Origin: Pantoea sp. alder81
GTDB taxonomy: Bacteria > Pseudomonadota > Gammaproteobacteria > Enterobacterales > Enterobacteriaceae
Reading direction: 5' to 3'
Assembly (NCBI RefSeq): GCF_020179835.1
Contig: NZ_JAIUDA010000012.1
Coordinates: 54,245 to 118,244, forward strand
Length of the DNA: 64,000 nt
Shown here: piece after piece, positions 42,527-51,287 of the stretch
How positions within the stretch are numbered: position 1 is the first letter of the stretch
Layout of the letters: each line of letters opens with the position of its first letter
Program-made: the position numbers and the translations under genes
The notes under the pieces: model-generated
Databases searched by the model: none
The model's input: the letters and a program-made list of their open reading frames with translations, nothing else
What the model was told of the DNA's origin: nothing

Positions 42527-44206
42527 ATGAAATTTTTAGGCAAGTTTTTCCTTACCTTACTGCTGCTGATTCTGCTGGGGCTGGTAGTCCTCTATGTCTT
42601 GCTGCAGACACAGTGGGGCGCAGGTTGGTTTAGCCGTTGGGTAAGTGATAAGACCGCCTGGCATCTCTCTCTTAGCAAGATTGAACACAACTTCTCTTCT
42701 CCCTCGCACATCATGCTGGATGATTTCAGCTTCGGTCATGATGGTCAGCCAGCCGTTTTAGTGGCTAAACGCGTCGACCTCGGACTGGCACTGGTGCAAT
42801 TCAGTGACTGGCTGCATTTTGATAGCATCGATGTGCGTGATGGCGAGATTAATCTCGCGAATCAGACGCCCGATACCACACTGCCCATTCAGGCCAATCG
42901 CCTGCAACTGAATAACGTGCGCATTGATAGCCCGCACAGCATGCTGCCGATGATCGCTGAGCGAGTTAACGGCGGAATTATCCCATGGAAACCGACCCCG
43001 ACAGATATGCTGGGCAGCGATGCACAGTTCCAGATGAGTGCGGGCATGCTGACTCTGGATGGGGTTCCCGGCAATAATGTGCTGCTGCAGGGGAGTGTTA
43101 AGCAGCATCGTATGATATTCAGCAATATCGGGGCCGATCTCGCGCGCGGTTCGATGACCGGCAACGCCGAGCGCGACGCGCAAGGCAACTGGAAGATTGA
43201 TCAGTTACGCCTTAACGATATTCGCCTGCAGACCCATCAAAATCTGAGTGATTTCCTCAATCCTCTGCGCGATGTGCCGTCAGTGAGCATCAACCGGCTG
43301 GATATGACCGATGCACGCCTGCAGGGACCTGATTGGGCCGTCACCGACCTCGATTTAACCCTGAAGAATATTACACTGCGTGGGGATGACTGGCAGAGCG
43401 ATGATGGCTCGCTGTCGATGAATGCCGGCAACTTCATTAATGGTGGTTTTGAGCTTAACGATCCGATTGTGAATGCCAACTTCTCGGCGCAGGGCATTGA
43501 GTTAGCCCAGTTCAGTTCACGTTGGGCCAATGGCGTAATCCGTGCCAGCGGCAACTGGACGCGCAGCGATAAACGCCTGACGCTGAGTGATTTAGCCATT
43601 GCCGGGCTGGAATATACCTTACCGCAGAACTGGCGCGATCGCTGGCAGCAAGCGTTGCCCTCATGGCTGGATAGCGTGCTGGTGACGCACGCAACAGCCA
43701 ACCGTAATCTGGTGATCGATATCAACCCGGCCTTCCCGTTCCAGATGACCGCGCTGGATGGTAACGCCGATAACCTGCTACTGGCGCGTCAGCATCAGTG
43801 GGGAATCTGGGGCGGTAAAGCGAGCTTTAACGCGGCGGAAGCGACCTTTAATCGCACCGATCTGCGCCATCCCTCCATTGCCTTTAATGCTAACGATCAG
43901 CAGATTCAGGTGACGGAAATGAGCGCCTTTAACGGCAACGGTTTGCTGGAAGGGACCGCGAGTGTTGGGCAGGATGCACAGCGCCCATTGACGCTGAATC
44001 TCAAAGGCCAGGCGGTGCCAGCCAATGTGTTGCAGAACTGGGGCTGGCCTGCGTTGCCTCTCAGCGGCAACAGTAATTTGTTGCTGCAAGCGAAAGGCTC
44101 ACTGAGTGCTGCAGCACCATTGCGCCAGAGCGTTGAGGGTAATTTATCCGTGACCACCGATACGCAATCGGTGCAGCAGACGATGCATGCGGGGCAGGTT
44201 CAATAG
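42527..44206 (+). CDS. yicH: AsmA family protein YicH
   Basis: A 559-residue AsmA-like protein with a single N-terminal membrane anchor (KFFLTLLLLILLGLVVLYVL), the bulk lying in the periplasm. AsmA-family proteins form bridge-like beta-grooves proposed to move lipids between inner and outer membranes. The role of YicH itself is not settled. The stretch PDWAVTDLDLTLKNITL and GLEYTLPQNWRDRW match E. coli YicH, and it ends near the E. coli end (QTMHAG). The ATG at 42518 is also possible (three more residues). The downstream 130 bases carry a gene-tail remnant. Confidence 0.9.
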   Translation: MKFLGKFFLTLLLLILLGLVVLYVLLQTQWGAGWFSRWVSDKTAWHLSLSKIEHNFSSPSHIMLDDFSFGHDGQPAVLVAKRVDLGLALVQFSDWLHFDSIDVRDGEINLANQTPDTTLPIQANRLQLNNVRIDSPHSMLPMIAERVNGGIIPWKPTPTDMLGSDAQFQMSAGMLTLDGVPGNNVLLQGSVKQHRMIFSNIGADLARGSMTGNAERDAQGNWKIDQLRLNDIRLQTHQNLSDFLNPLRDVPSVSINRLDMTDARLQGPDWAVTDLDLTLKNITLRGDDWQSDDGSLSMNAGNFINGGFELNDPIVNANFSAQGIELAQFSSRWANGVIRASGNWTRSDKRLTLSDLAIAGLEYTLPQNWRDRWQQALPSWLDSVLVTHATANRNLVIDINPAFPFQMTALDGNADNLLLARQHQWGIWGGKASFNAAEATFNRTDLRHPSIAFNANDQQIQVTEMSAFNGNGLLEGTASVGQDAQRPLTLNLKGQAVPANVLQNWGWPALPLSGNSNLLLQAKGSLSAAAPLRQSVEGNLSVTTDTQSVQQTMHAGQVQ

Positions 44207-44229
44207 GTATTCAGCAACGGTCGCGGTGA

Positions 44230-44340
44230 GGGTTATCGCGCGTAACGGTTAGCGGCGTCCTGCCGCTGGCCGAGCTGCAATACAATGCGCCGCCACCGTT
44301 TGAGGTCCAACAGCTGCACAATGTAATGCGCCAGAACTAA
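44230..44340 (+). pseudogene. Possible 3' remnant of an unidentified gene
   Basis: After the yicH stop, a frame with coding-like composition reads GLSRVTVSGVLPLAELQYNA and PPPFEVQQLHNVMRQN before TAA at 44338-44340. It has no start codon with a ribosome site, and upstream it is closed by TGA at 44227-44229. The last bases overlap the fabY stop. It looks like the C-terminal tail of a deleted gene. I do not recognise the family. It sits exactly where two E. coli map segments are joined. Confidence 0.4.
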
Positions 44341-45347
44341 TTAATGCGCGCGCCCGAACCACCTTCTTCTAATGGGCCGTCTGAGTCGGCTGGCAAGACG
44401 ATATACACCCCTTCAAACACCGCACCCAATTCATCATCACCAAACAGTTCCACTTCCATCTGCACACGTGCTTTACGGCCGCGCGCCAGACGATCAAGGT
44501 CGCCACTCAGTGAACCGAGATCGGCTATCGCCCCAGGACGCCCACTGATTGGCTTACTGTAACGAATGTGCGCATCGGCAAGGATGATGGTGCCGCCCAG
44601 ATGGCGCTCGCGCAGCAACAGCCAAATCAGCCCCCAGCCAGTGAGCGTGGCCAGTGAGAACAGGCTGCCAGCAAATAAGGTGTGATGTGGGTTCTGGTTG
44701 CCCGTTTCAGGCATGGTGGTGACGAACTTCTGCCCGGTATATTGCAGAATGCGCACGCCCATTTTCTCACTGAGCGGAATATGTTCGTACCAGGCTTGCT
44801 GCAACTGACCACACCAGTCAGCTCGGTGCAGAATGTCATCCAGCGTCACCACCGGTTTAATCATCAGGAAATGGCGCACCGGCGTGGTTTGTGGCGCAGT
44901 AATTTCACCCTGGTTGACGTAGCCCAGCTTGGCAAAGAACTCCACGGCGTCTTCACGGGCGCTACAGGTCACGCGTTTCGCCCCTTCCTGACGCGCAACG
45001 GATTCCAGCGTCATCGCCACCAGCGTCCCTAATCCTTTGCCCTGCACCGAAGGGTGCACGGCCAGGAAGCGGATGGCGGCTTCGTTTTCGGCATTGATAT
45101 AGAGGCGGCCAATCGCAACAGGAGCGCCCTGCTCATCGACCACCATCTGATGATGCGCCAGTGCATCCCACGCATCACGCTCAGAACCCTGCGGCTGACG
45201 CAGCGGCTTACGTAACATTTCCCAGCGGAACTGATAATAAGTATCCAGCTCTTCCGCCGTTTGCGGCACACGAAGATGATACATAAAGTGATTCTCTCGT
45301 TCGGAGCTTGCGTGGCTGATCCCTGGCCGCTCGGCTGAAAACCTCAC
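44337..45347 (-). CDS. fabY: FabY/YiiD: GNAT plus hotdog thioesterase-like protein
   Basis: A 336-residue two-domain protein. The N-terminal GNAT acetyltransferase domain has FLAVHPSVQGKGLGTLVAMT (acetyl-CoA loop) and CSAREDAVEFFAKLGYVNQG. The C-terminal YiiD domain, a hotdog thioesterase-like fold, has GNQNPHHTLFAGSLFSLATL. E. coli YiiD (329 residues) has been renamed FabY for a proposed role in starting fatty acid synthesis, but the reaction is not firmly known. The GTG start at 45347 overlaps the dtd stop (GTGA). An internal ATG at 45284 is an alternative. Confidence 0.9.
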   Translation of the reverse strand: MRFSAERPGISHASSERENHFMYHLRVPQTAEELDTYYQFRWEMLRKPLRQPQGSERDAWDALAHHQMVVDEQGAPVAIGRLYINAENEAAIRFLAVHPSVQGKGLGTLVAMTLESVARQEGAKRVTCSAREDAVEFFAKLGYVNQGEITAPQTTPVRHFLMIKPVVTLDDILHRADWCGQLQQAWYEHIPLSEKMGVRILQYTGQKFVTTMPETGNQNPHHTLFAGSLFSLATLTGWGLIWLLLRERHLGGTIILADAHIRYSKPISGRPGAIADLGSLSGDLDRLARGRKARVQMEVELFGDDELGAVFEGVYIVLPADSDGPLEEGGSGARIN

Positions 45348-45781
45348 ACCTGCAACCAGAAGGTCACTGGACCATCATTCACCAGTGAAACCTGCATGTT
45401 GGCAGCAAAACGACCGTTCGCCGTGGTCACACCCTGTGCCCGGCAACAATCGCTGAAATTGTGATAGAGACGCTCGGCTTCCGCCGGTTCGGCACCACCC
45501 GAGAAAGAGGGACGCATGCCTTTGTTGGTGTCGGCGGCAAGTGTGAATTGTGAAACCACCAGCACGCTACCACCGGCCTGCTGTACGTTCAGGTTCATTT
45601 TGTCGTTCTCATCACCAAAGATGCGATAACCCAGCACGCGCTCAGATAAGCGCTGTGCCTTTTGCTCGTCATCGCCCTTCTCCACCCCTAATAACACCAG
45701 CAAACCGGCGCCAATCTCGCCCACCGTTGTGTCATCAACCACAACGCTGGCGCGACTGACGCGCTGAATCAAAGCAATCAT
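45344..45781 (-). CDS. dtd: D-aminoacyl-tRNA deacylase
   Basis: Dtd hydrolyses D-amino acids, and glycine mischarged on tRNA-Ala, from tRNA. It has 145 residues, as in E. coli. The active-site blocks are VLVVSQFTLAADTNKGMRPS and the C-terminal GPVTFWLQV containing the cross-subunit Gly-cisPro motif. It overlaps yihY by four bases (ATGA) and fabY by four, so yihX-yihY-dtd-fabY are translationally linked. Confidence 0.98.
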   Translation of the reverse strand: MIALIQRVSRASVVVDDTTVGEIGAGLLVLLGVEKGDDEQKAQRLSERVLGYRIFGDENDKMNLNVQQAGGSVLVVSQFTLAADTNKGMRPSFSGGAEPAEAERLYHNFSDCCRAQGVTTANGRFAANMQVSLVNDGPVTFWLQV

Positions 45782-46650
45782 GTTTCCTCTCGTTCTTTTT
45801 CGCGTTCCTGCTGTTTTAGCTGGCGATAGTCATCCAGGGTGACGGTGATTTCCGCGCCTAACAACACAATACACCAGGTCCAGTAAACCCATAAAAACAG
45901 AATCGGGATGACTGCCAGTACGCCGTAAATTAATTGATACGAAGGGAACATCGTAACATAGAGCGCAAACCCTTTTTTGCCCAGCTCAAACAGTAGCCCG
46001 GCGACAATCGCGCCGATCAGCGCATCACGCGTTGGCACCCGGCGCGTCGGGACGATGCTGTAGAGCAACCAGAACGCGAGGATGGCGAGCACCAGAGGGA
46101 AGATACGTAACACCTGATCGATAAGGCTGGTGACGCCGGTGACATTGACCCAGCGTAGCGATAGTAAGTAAGAACTGATGGCCAGACTGGCACCCGCCAG
46201 AATCGGGCCCAGCGTCAGGATCATCCAATAGACGGCAAAGGAGTAAACCATTGGTCGTGGTTTATCGCTGCGCCAGATCGCGTTGAGCGCACTGTCCACC
46301 GAGTGCATCAGCAGCAGTGCGGTAACGATCAATCCGACAATACCAACCGCCGTCATTTTATTGACGTTGGCCACAAACTGATCGAGATAGCGTTGGATGA
46401 CGTCACCGGCTGCCGGCATAAAGTTGCTGAAGATGAAGTGCTTAAGTTGGACGCTAATCTCCGAAAACATAGGGAAAGCGGCGAAAAGGGCAAACACCAC
46501 GGCAATCAGCGGCACCAAAGCCAGCAATGAGACGTAGGCCAGATTCCCGGCCTGCGTCGTCATGTTGTCTTCATCAACGCGGCGCCACAGCAGTTTGACC
46601 CACAGGAAAAACGCGTGCGCCGAATGGCGCATATGGTTACGTGTTACCAC
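45778..46650 (-). CDS. yihY: YihY/BrkB family inner-membrane protein
   Basis: A 290-residue protein, same size as in E. coli, with about six membrane helices. The conserved parts are RVDEDNMTTQAGNLAYVSLL near residue 25 and FPSYQLIYGVLAVIPILFLW toward the end. The cytoplasmic tail is highly charged (KQQEREKEREET). It was once mis-called RNase BN, and its function is unknown. The likely start is a GTG at 46650 directly after the yihX stop. An in-frame ATG six codons later is possible. Confidence 0.94.
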   Translation of the reverse strand: MVTRNHMRHSAHAFFLWVKLLWRRVDEDNMTTQAGNLAYVSLLALVPLIAVVFALFAAFPMFSEISVQLKHFIFSNFMPAAGDVIQRYLDQFVANVNKMTAVGIVGLIVTALLLMHSVDSALNAIWRSDKPRPMVYSFAVYWMILTLGPILAGASLAISSYLLSLRWVNVTGVTSLIDQVLRIFPLVLAILAFWLLYSIVPTRRVPTRDALIGAIVAGLLFELGKKGFALYVTMFPSYQLIYGVLAVIPILFLWVYWTWCIVLLGAEITVTLDDYRQLKQQEREKEREET

Positions 46651-47247
46651 TCAGCGACGGCTCGCAAACCAGTCCGGCACGGTTTTCGCGTCTTCCACTA
46701 ACACGCTCTCAATACCCAACGCGCGCGCGGCATCGATATTGGCACGGTTATCGTCAAAGAACACCGCCTGATCGGCGGTATAGCCTTCGTGCTCAAGCAC
46801 ATATTGATAGATGCGTGCCTCTGGCTTGCGCATACCGATATCCTGCGACATATAGACGTGGTCTGCCGCTTGCTGTACGTCAGGATATTGTGTTGGCCAA
46901 AATTCAAAATGCAGCTGGTTGGTGTTAGAGAGGATAACCACCCGTTCACCTTTTGCGCGTAGGGCGTTCATGATGGCCAGCGTTTCCGGACGAACATCCA
47001 CGAACACCGCCTGCCAGCCCGCAGTGAATTGCGGGTAGCTCAAAGCGATATCCAGTTGATCACAGATACGTGCCGCAAACTCAGGATCGCTGATTTCACC
47101 ACGCTCGTGTTTCTCGAACGCTTCATCCATCTGGAAGCGACTTTGTAAGGTCGCCAGCGGCACGCGTCCCAGGTCACTCCAGACGCCGAGCACACGATTA
47201 AAATCGATATCAACAATCACATTGCCTAAATCAAAGATGTACAGCAT
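46651..47247 (-). CDS. yihX: HAD-family alpha-D-glucose-1-phosphate phosphatase YihX
   Basis: YihX dephosphorylates alpha-D-glucose 1-phosphate. HAD motif I is in MLYIFDLGNVIVDIDFNRVL, motif II in VVILSNTNQLHFEF, motif III lysine in GMRKPEARIYQYVL, and motif IV in AVFFDDNRANIDAARALG. It has 198 residues (E. coli 199). I chose the ATG at 47247, preceded by AAGGAGAGG, over an upstream in-frame start at 47280. First gene of the leftward yihX-yihY-dtd-fabY unit. Confidence 0.95.
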   Translation of the reverse strand: MLYIFDLGNVIVDIDFNRVLGVWSDLGRVPLATLQSRFQMDEAFEKHERGEISDPEFAARICDQLDIALSYPQFTAGWQAVFVDVRPETLAIMNALRAKGERVVILSNTNQLHFEFWPTQYPDVQQAADHVYMSQDIGMRKPEARIYQYVLEHEGYTADQAVFFDDNRANIDAARALGIESVLVEDAKTVPDWFASRR

Positions 47248-47386
47248 GACGCCTCTCCTTCTATTCCCTGGATCATTCACTCTAGCGGCAAAACTCAGTG
47301 CTGAACAGGTACGATGAGGGGGTAATCAGGATTTTGGAAGCGGGAACAATATTCAGAAAGCGAGGGTTGCAGCGGGTTGCAGGCAT

Positions 47387-47411
47387 AAAAAAGCCCCGCA
47401 GTGCGGGGCTT
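47387..47411 (-). terminator. Rho-independent terminator of typA
   Basis: AAGCCCCGC / AGT / GCGGGGCTT is a perfect 9-bp stem with a six-base T-tract on the minus strand, 20 bases after the typA stop. Confidence 0.92.
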
Positions 47412-47430
47412 AAATATCAGACTGTTTCGC

Positions 47431-49251
47431 TTAGTCTTTGCTGCCGCGAGAAGAACGCTTACGGTCGTTCTCGGTCAGGTGACGTTTACGAATACGTACT
47501 GACTGCGGAGTCACTTCTACCAGTTCGTCATCATCGATGAACTCGATAGCCTGCTCCAGCGTCATTTTCTGCGGTGGAACCAGAGTGGTCGCTTCGTCAG
47601 TACCTGACGCACGCATGTTGGTCAGTTTCTTACCGGTCAGGCAGTTAACTGTCAGGTCGTTAGAACGGCTGTGAATACCGATGATCTGGCCTTCATACAC
47701 TTCCGCACCGTGACCCAGGAACAGCTTACCGCGATCCTGCAGGCTGAACAGGGCGAACGCTACCGCTTTACCCTGGCCGTTAGAGATCAGCACGCCGTTC
47801 TGACGCTGACCCACTTCGCCCTGACGAACGTCGTCGTAATGGCTGAAGGTGGAGTACAGCAGACCAGTACCAGAAGTCATGGTCATGAATTCGTTACGGA
47901 AGCCGATCAGACCACGGCTTGGGATCATGTAGTCGAGACGTACACGGCCTTTGCCATCTGGATCCATGTTTTTCAGATCGCCTTTACGCTCACCCATCGC
48001 TTGCATCACAGAACCCTGGTGGGTTTCTTCGATGTCGAGGGTCACGTTTTCGAATGGCTCTTGTTTACGGCCTTCGAATTCGCGGAAGATAACTTTCGGA
48101 CGGGATACCGCCAGTTCGAAACCTTCACGACGCATGTTTTCGATCAGAACTGACAGGTGAAGCTCACCACGACCAGACACACGGAATGCATCAGAATCTT
48201 CAGTTTCTTCAACGCGCAGTGCCACGTTGTGTACCAGCTCTTTATTCAGGCGCTCCAGGATCTGGCGCGACGTCACGAACTTACCTTCTTTACCGCAGAA
48301 AGGTGAGGTGTTGACGTTGAAGAACATGGTTACGGTTGGTTCATCGACGCTCAGGGCTGGCAGCGCTTCCACTTTCTGCGTGTCGCAGATGGTGTCAGAG
48401 ATGTTCAGCTCGCCCAGACCGGTGATAGCAATGATGTCGCCTGCTTCCGCCAGGGTGCTTTCGATACGTTCCAGACCGAGGTGGCCCAGTACTTTACCGA
48501 CTTTACCGTTACGGGTTTTGCCTTCGCTATCAATGATAGTGACCTGCTGGTTCGGCTTAACCGTACCGCGCTTGATGCGGCCGATACCGATAACACCCAG
48601 GTAGTTGTTATAGTCCAGCTGCGAGATTTGCATCTGCAGTGGTGCTTCAACTTCAACCTGTGGTGGAGAAACGTGGTCGACGATCGCCTGATACAGCGGG
48701 GTCATGTCGTCAGCCATGTCGGTATGTTCCAGACCAGCGATACCATTCAACGCTGAAGCGAAGATGATAGGGAAGTCCAGCTGCTCGTCAGTCGCGTCCA
48801 GGTTAACGAACAGGTCGAATACCTGATCAACAACCCAATCAGGGCGCGCGCCCGGACGGTCAACTTTGTTGATTACTACAATCGGCTTCAAACCATGAGC
48901 AAACGCTTTCTTGGTTACGAAGCGGGTTTGCGGCATAGGGCCATCCATCGCATCTACAACCAGCAGCACCGAATCCACCATGGACATAACACGTTCCACT
49001 TCACCACCGAAGTCGGCGTGTCCTGGGGTATCAACGATGTTGATACGGTAGTCGTTCCATTTGATGGCGGTGTTTTTTGCGAGGATGGTAATCCCACGCT
49101 CTTTCTCCAAATCGTTGGAGTCCATTACGCGCTCAGTCGCTTCGGTACGAGCATCAAAAGTACCGGACTGTTGCAGCAGCTTGTCAACCAGGGTGGTCTT
49201 ACCATGGTCAACGTGCGCGATGATGGCGATGTTACGCAAATTTTCGATCAC
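47431..49251 (-). CDS. typA: Ribosome-associated GTPase TypA/BipA
   Basis: TypA is an EF-G-like translational GTPase needed for 50S assembly and growth at low temperature and under stress. It has 606 residues (E. coli 607). G1 is AHVDHGKTTLVDKLL, G3 DTPGHADFGGEVERVMSMVD, and G4 VVINKVDRPGARPDWVVD. The C-terminal domain carries SRGLIGFRNEFMTMTSGTGL. The start is GTG at 49251. A TATAAT hexamer at 49272-49267 on the minus strand is a candidate -10. It is divergent from glnA, as in E. coli. Confidence 0.98.
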   Translation of the reverse strand: MIENLRNIAIIAHVDHGKTTLVDKLLQQSGTFDARTEATERVMDSNDLEKERGITILAKNTAIKWNDYRINIVDTPGHADFGGEVERVMSMVDSVLLVVDAMDGPMPQTRFVTKKAFAHGLKPIVVINKVDRPGARPDWVVDQVFDLFVNLDATDEQLDFPIIFASALNGIAGLEHTDMADDMTPLYQAIVDHVSPPQVEVEAPLQMQISQLDYNNYLGVIGIGRIKRGTVKPNQQVTIIDSEGKTRNGKVGKVLGHLGLERIESTLAEAGDIIAITGLGELNISDTICDTQKVEALPALSVDEPTVTMFFNVNTSPFCGKEGKFVTSRQILERLNKELVHNVALRVEETEDSDAFRVSGRGELHLSVLIENMRREGFELAVSRPKVIFREFEGRKQEPFENVTLDIEETHQGSVMQAMGERKGDLKNMDPDGKGRVRLDYMIPSRGLIGFRNEFMTMTSGTGLLYSTFSHYDDVRQGEVGQRQNGVLISNGQGKAVAFALFSLQDRGKLFLGHGAEVYEGQIIGIHSRSNDLTVNCLTGKKLTNMRASGTDEATTLVPPQKMTLEQAIEFIDDDELVEVTPQSVRIRKRHLTENDRKRSSRGSKD

Positions 49252-49360
49252 AGCTTTGCCTCAGGCATTATAGAAATAACGCGGTATTGTACACGGATTA
49301 AGCGAAAGACTGAACATGATCACAGTATTCCCTTAAAGTTTCTCTTAGTGCTGTTTTTTA

Positions 49361-49449
49361 GCACCAATAACGGTGCATTAATCTGCACTGCGGTGGTGTT
49401 TTGCACCTTTTTGGGGCGATATTTGATCTATGAAGCACCAAATTAGTGC
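49361..49449 (+). promoter_or_regulatory. NtrC enhancer sites upstream of glnA
   Basis: GCACCAATAACGGTGCA (49361-49377) is a near-perfect NtrC dyad. GCACCAAATTAGTGC (49435-49449) is a second good site, and TGCACCTTTTTGGGGCGA (49402-49419) a weaker one. They lie 100-180 bases before the predicted sigma-54 start, the normal enhancer distance. The region 49252-49691 therefore holds the divergent typA and glnA control region and no gene. Confidence 0.85.
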
Positions 49450-49525
49450 GCGTCATCCATACTGGTGCAGTGACCGACTCACGAAAGAGCGCGTCACAGC
49501 GCCATTTTTAACATTGTAATAAAGT

Positions 49526-49541
49526 TGGCACAGAATTCGCT
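49526..49541 (+). promoter_or_regulatory. Sigma-54 promoter of glnA
   Basis: TGGCAC (49526-49531), five bases, then TTCGCT gives the -24 GG and -12 GC elements at the required 10-base separation. The sequence is almost identical to E. coli glnAp2. Transcription should begin near 49551, leaving a leader of about 140 bases. Confidence 0.9.
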
Positions 49542-49691
49542 TTATATCTTTCAAGCGAAAACGACAGTTCTACAACGGTTGAAAAGAGCTTGCCGAGATC
49601 TTGGTTAGGGGTGGTCAGAAAGCGTGACACATTCCAGGCAACGAAGTTCTCTCACCATGACGATTATGACCATTTCCAGGAGAGTTTAAGT

Positions 49692-51101
49692 ATGTCCGCT
49701 GAACACGTCCTCTCGATGATGAACGAGCACGAAGTTAAGTTTGTTGACCTGCGTTTTACCGATACCAAAGGTAAAGAACAGCACGTTACTATCCCTGCTC
49801 ACCAGGTTAACGCTGACTTCTTCGAAGAAGGCAAAATGTTCGATGGCTCATCCATCGGTGGCTGGAAAGGCATTAACGAATCAGACATGGTACTGATGCC
49901 GGATGCTACCACTGCGGTTATGGATCCGTTCTTCGAAGATTCTACGCTGATCATTCGCTGTGACATCCTTGAGCCAGGCACTCTGCAGGGCTACGATCGT
50001 GACCCACGCTCCATCGCTAAACGTGCAGAAGAGTTCCTGCGTTCTTCAGGCATCGCGGATACCGTGCTGTTTGGACCAGAGCCAGAGTTCTTCCTGTTCG
50101 ATGACATTCGTTTCGGTTCTTCTACTGCAGGTTCACACGTTGCTATCGACGATATCGAAGCAGCATGGAACACCGGTAAAGCTTACGAAGGCGGTAACAA
50201 AGGTCACCGTCCAGGTCTGAAAGGCGGTTACTTCCCAGTACCACCGGTTGATTCAGGACAAGACATCCGTTCTGCCATGTGTCTGACCATGGAGCAGATG
50301 GGTCTGGTGGTTGAAGCCCATCACCACGAAGTAGCAACAGCTGGTCAGAACGAAGTGGCAACCCGCTTCAACACCATGACCAAAAAAGCTGACGAAATTC
50401 AGATTTACAAATACGTGGTGCACAACGTTGCTCACGCGTACAACAAAACTGCGACCTTCATGCCTAAGCCAATGTTCGGCGATAACGGCTCTGGTATGCA
50501 CTGCCACATGTCCCTGTCAAAAGGCGGCGTGAACCTGTTCTCTGGCGACAAATACGGCGGCCTGTCTGAAGCTGCGCTGTTCTACATTGGTGGTGTTATC
50601 AAGCACGCTAAAGCGATCAACGCCCTGGCGAACCCAACCACCAACTCTTACAAGCGTCTGGTCCCAGGCTACGAAGCACCGGTCATGCTGGCTTACTCAG
50701 CACGTAACCGTTCAGCTTCAATCCGTATCCCAGTGGTTGCGAGCCCGAAAGCACGTCGTATCGAAGCGCGCTTCCCGGATCCAGCGGCTAACCCATACCT
50801 GGCATTCACCGCGCTGCTGATGGCGGGTCTTGACGGCATCATCAACAAGATCCACCCTGGCGATGCGATGGACAAAAACCTGTATGACCTGCCACCGGAA
50901 GAAGAAGCTGAGATTCCAAAAGTTGCAGGTTCTCTGGAAGAAGCACTGAACGCACTGAACGAAGACCGCGAGTTCCTGACCCGTGGCGGCGTGTTCACTG
51001 ATGACGCTATCGACGCGTACATCGAACTGCTTAAGCCAGACGTTGACCGTGTGCGTATGACTCCGCACCCAGTTGAGTTTGAACTGTACTACAGCGTTTA
51101 A
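49692..51101 (+). CDS. glnA: Glutamine synthetase, type I
   Basis: GlnA makes glutamine from glutamate, ammonia and ATP. It is a dodecamer switched off by adenylylation. It has 469 residues, as in E. coli. Motifs seen are KMFDGSSIGGWKGINESDM, FGPEPEFFLFDD, the catalytic GDNGSGMHCHMSLSKGG, and the adenylylation-site loop NLYDLPPEEE. The ATG at 49692 has CAGGAGAG upstream. The frame extends back to 49590, but the extension is leader sequence. It is followed by an internal terminator and then glnL-glnG. Confidence 0.98.
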   Translation: MSAEHVLSMMNEHEVKFVDLRFTDTKGKEQHVTIPAHQVNADFFEEGKMFDGSSIGGWKGINESDMVLMPDATTAVMDPFFEDSTLIIRCDILEPGTLQGYDRDPRSIAKRAEEFLRSSGIADTVLFGPEPEFFLFDDIRFGSSTAGSHVAIDDIEAAWNTGKAYEGGNKGHRPGLKGGYFPVPPVDSGQDIRSAMCLTMEQMGLVVEAHHHEVATAGQNEVATRFNTMTKKADEIQIYKYVVHNVAHAYNKTATFMPKPMFGDNGSGMHCHMSLSKGGVNLFSGDKYGGLSEAALFYIGGVIKHAKAINALANPTTNSYKRLVPGYEAPVMLAYSARNRSASIRIPVVASPKARRIEARFPDPAANPYLAFTALLMAGLDGIINKIHPGDAMDKNLYDLPPEEEAEIPKVAGSLEEALNALNEDREFLTRGGVFTDDAIDAYIELLKPDVDRVRMTPHPVEFELYYSV

Positions 51102-51183
51102 TTTAAAAAATTTCAGCGCATTTCACGCCGCTTATTTGGCGGCGTAAATAACCTGAACGTTTTTTGTTGCCGTGGAAACTTTA

Positions 51184-51207
51184 GCCCATCTCCGGATGGG
51201 CTTTTTT
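51184..51207 (+). terminator. Terminator between glnA and glnL
   Basis: GCCCATC / TCCG / GATGGGC followed by TTTTTT. It reduces readthrough so that NtrB and NtrC are made at much lower levels than glutamine synthetase. Confidence 0.9.
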
Positions 51208-51253
51208 CACCGCGAATTCATCGTTCGAATGATAGTTATCAGTCCCAAAAGGC

Positions 51254-51275
51254 TATAATGCACTAACTTAGTGCA
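51254..51275 (+). promoter_or_regulatory. glnL promoter -10 overlapped by an NtrC operator
   Basis: TATAAT (51254-51259) is directly followed, sharing one base, by TGCACTAACTTAGTGCA (51259-51275), a perfect 17-base palindrome matching the NtrC dyad. NtrC bound here would cover the transcription start and repress glnL-glnG, as known for the E. coli glnL promoter. The ATG lies 13 bases further on. Confidence 0.88.
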
Positions 51276-51287
51276 GAGGAACGCTGT

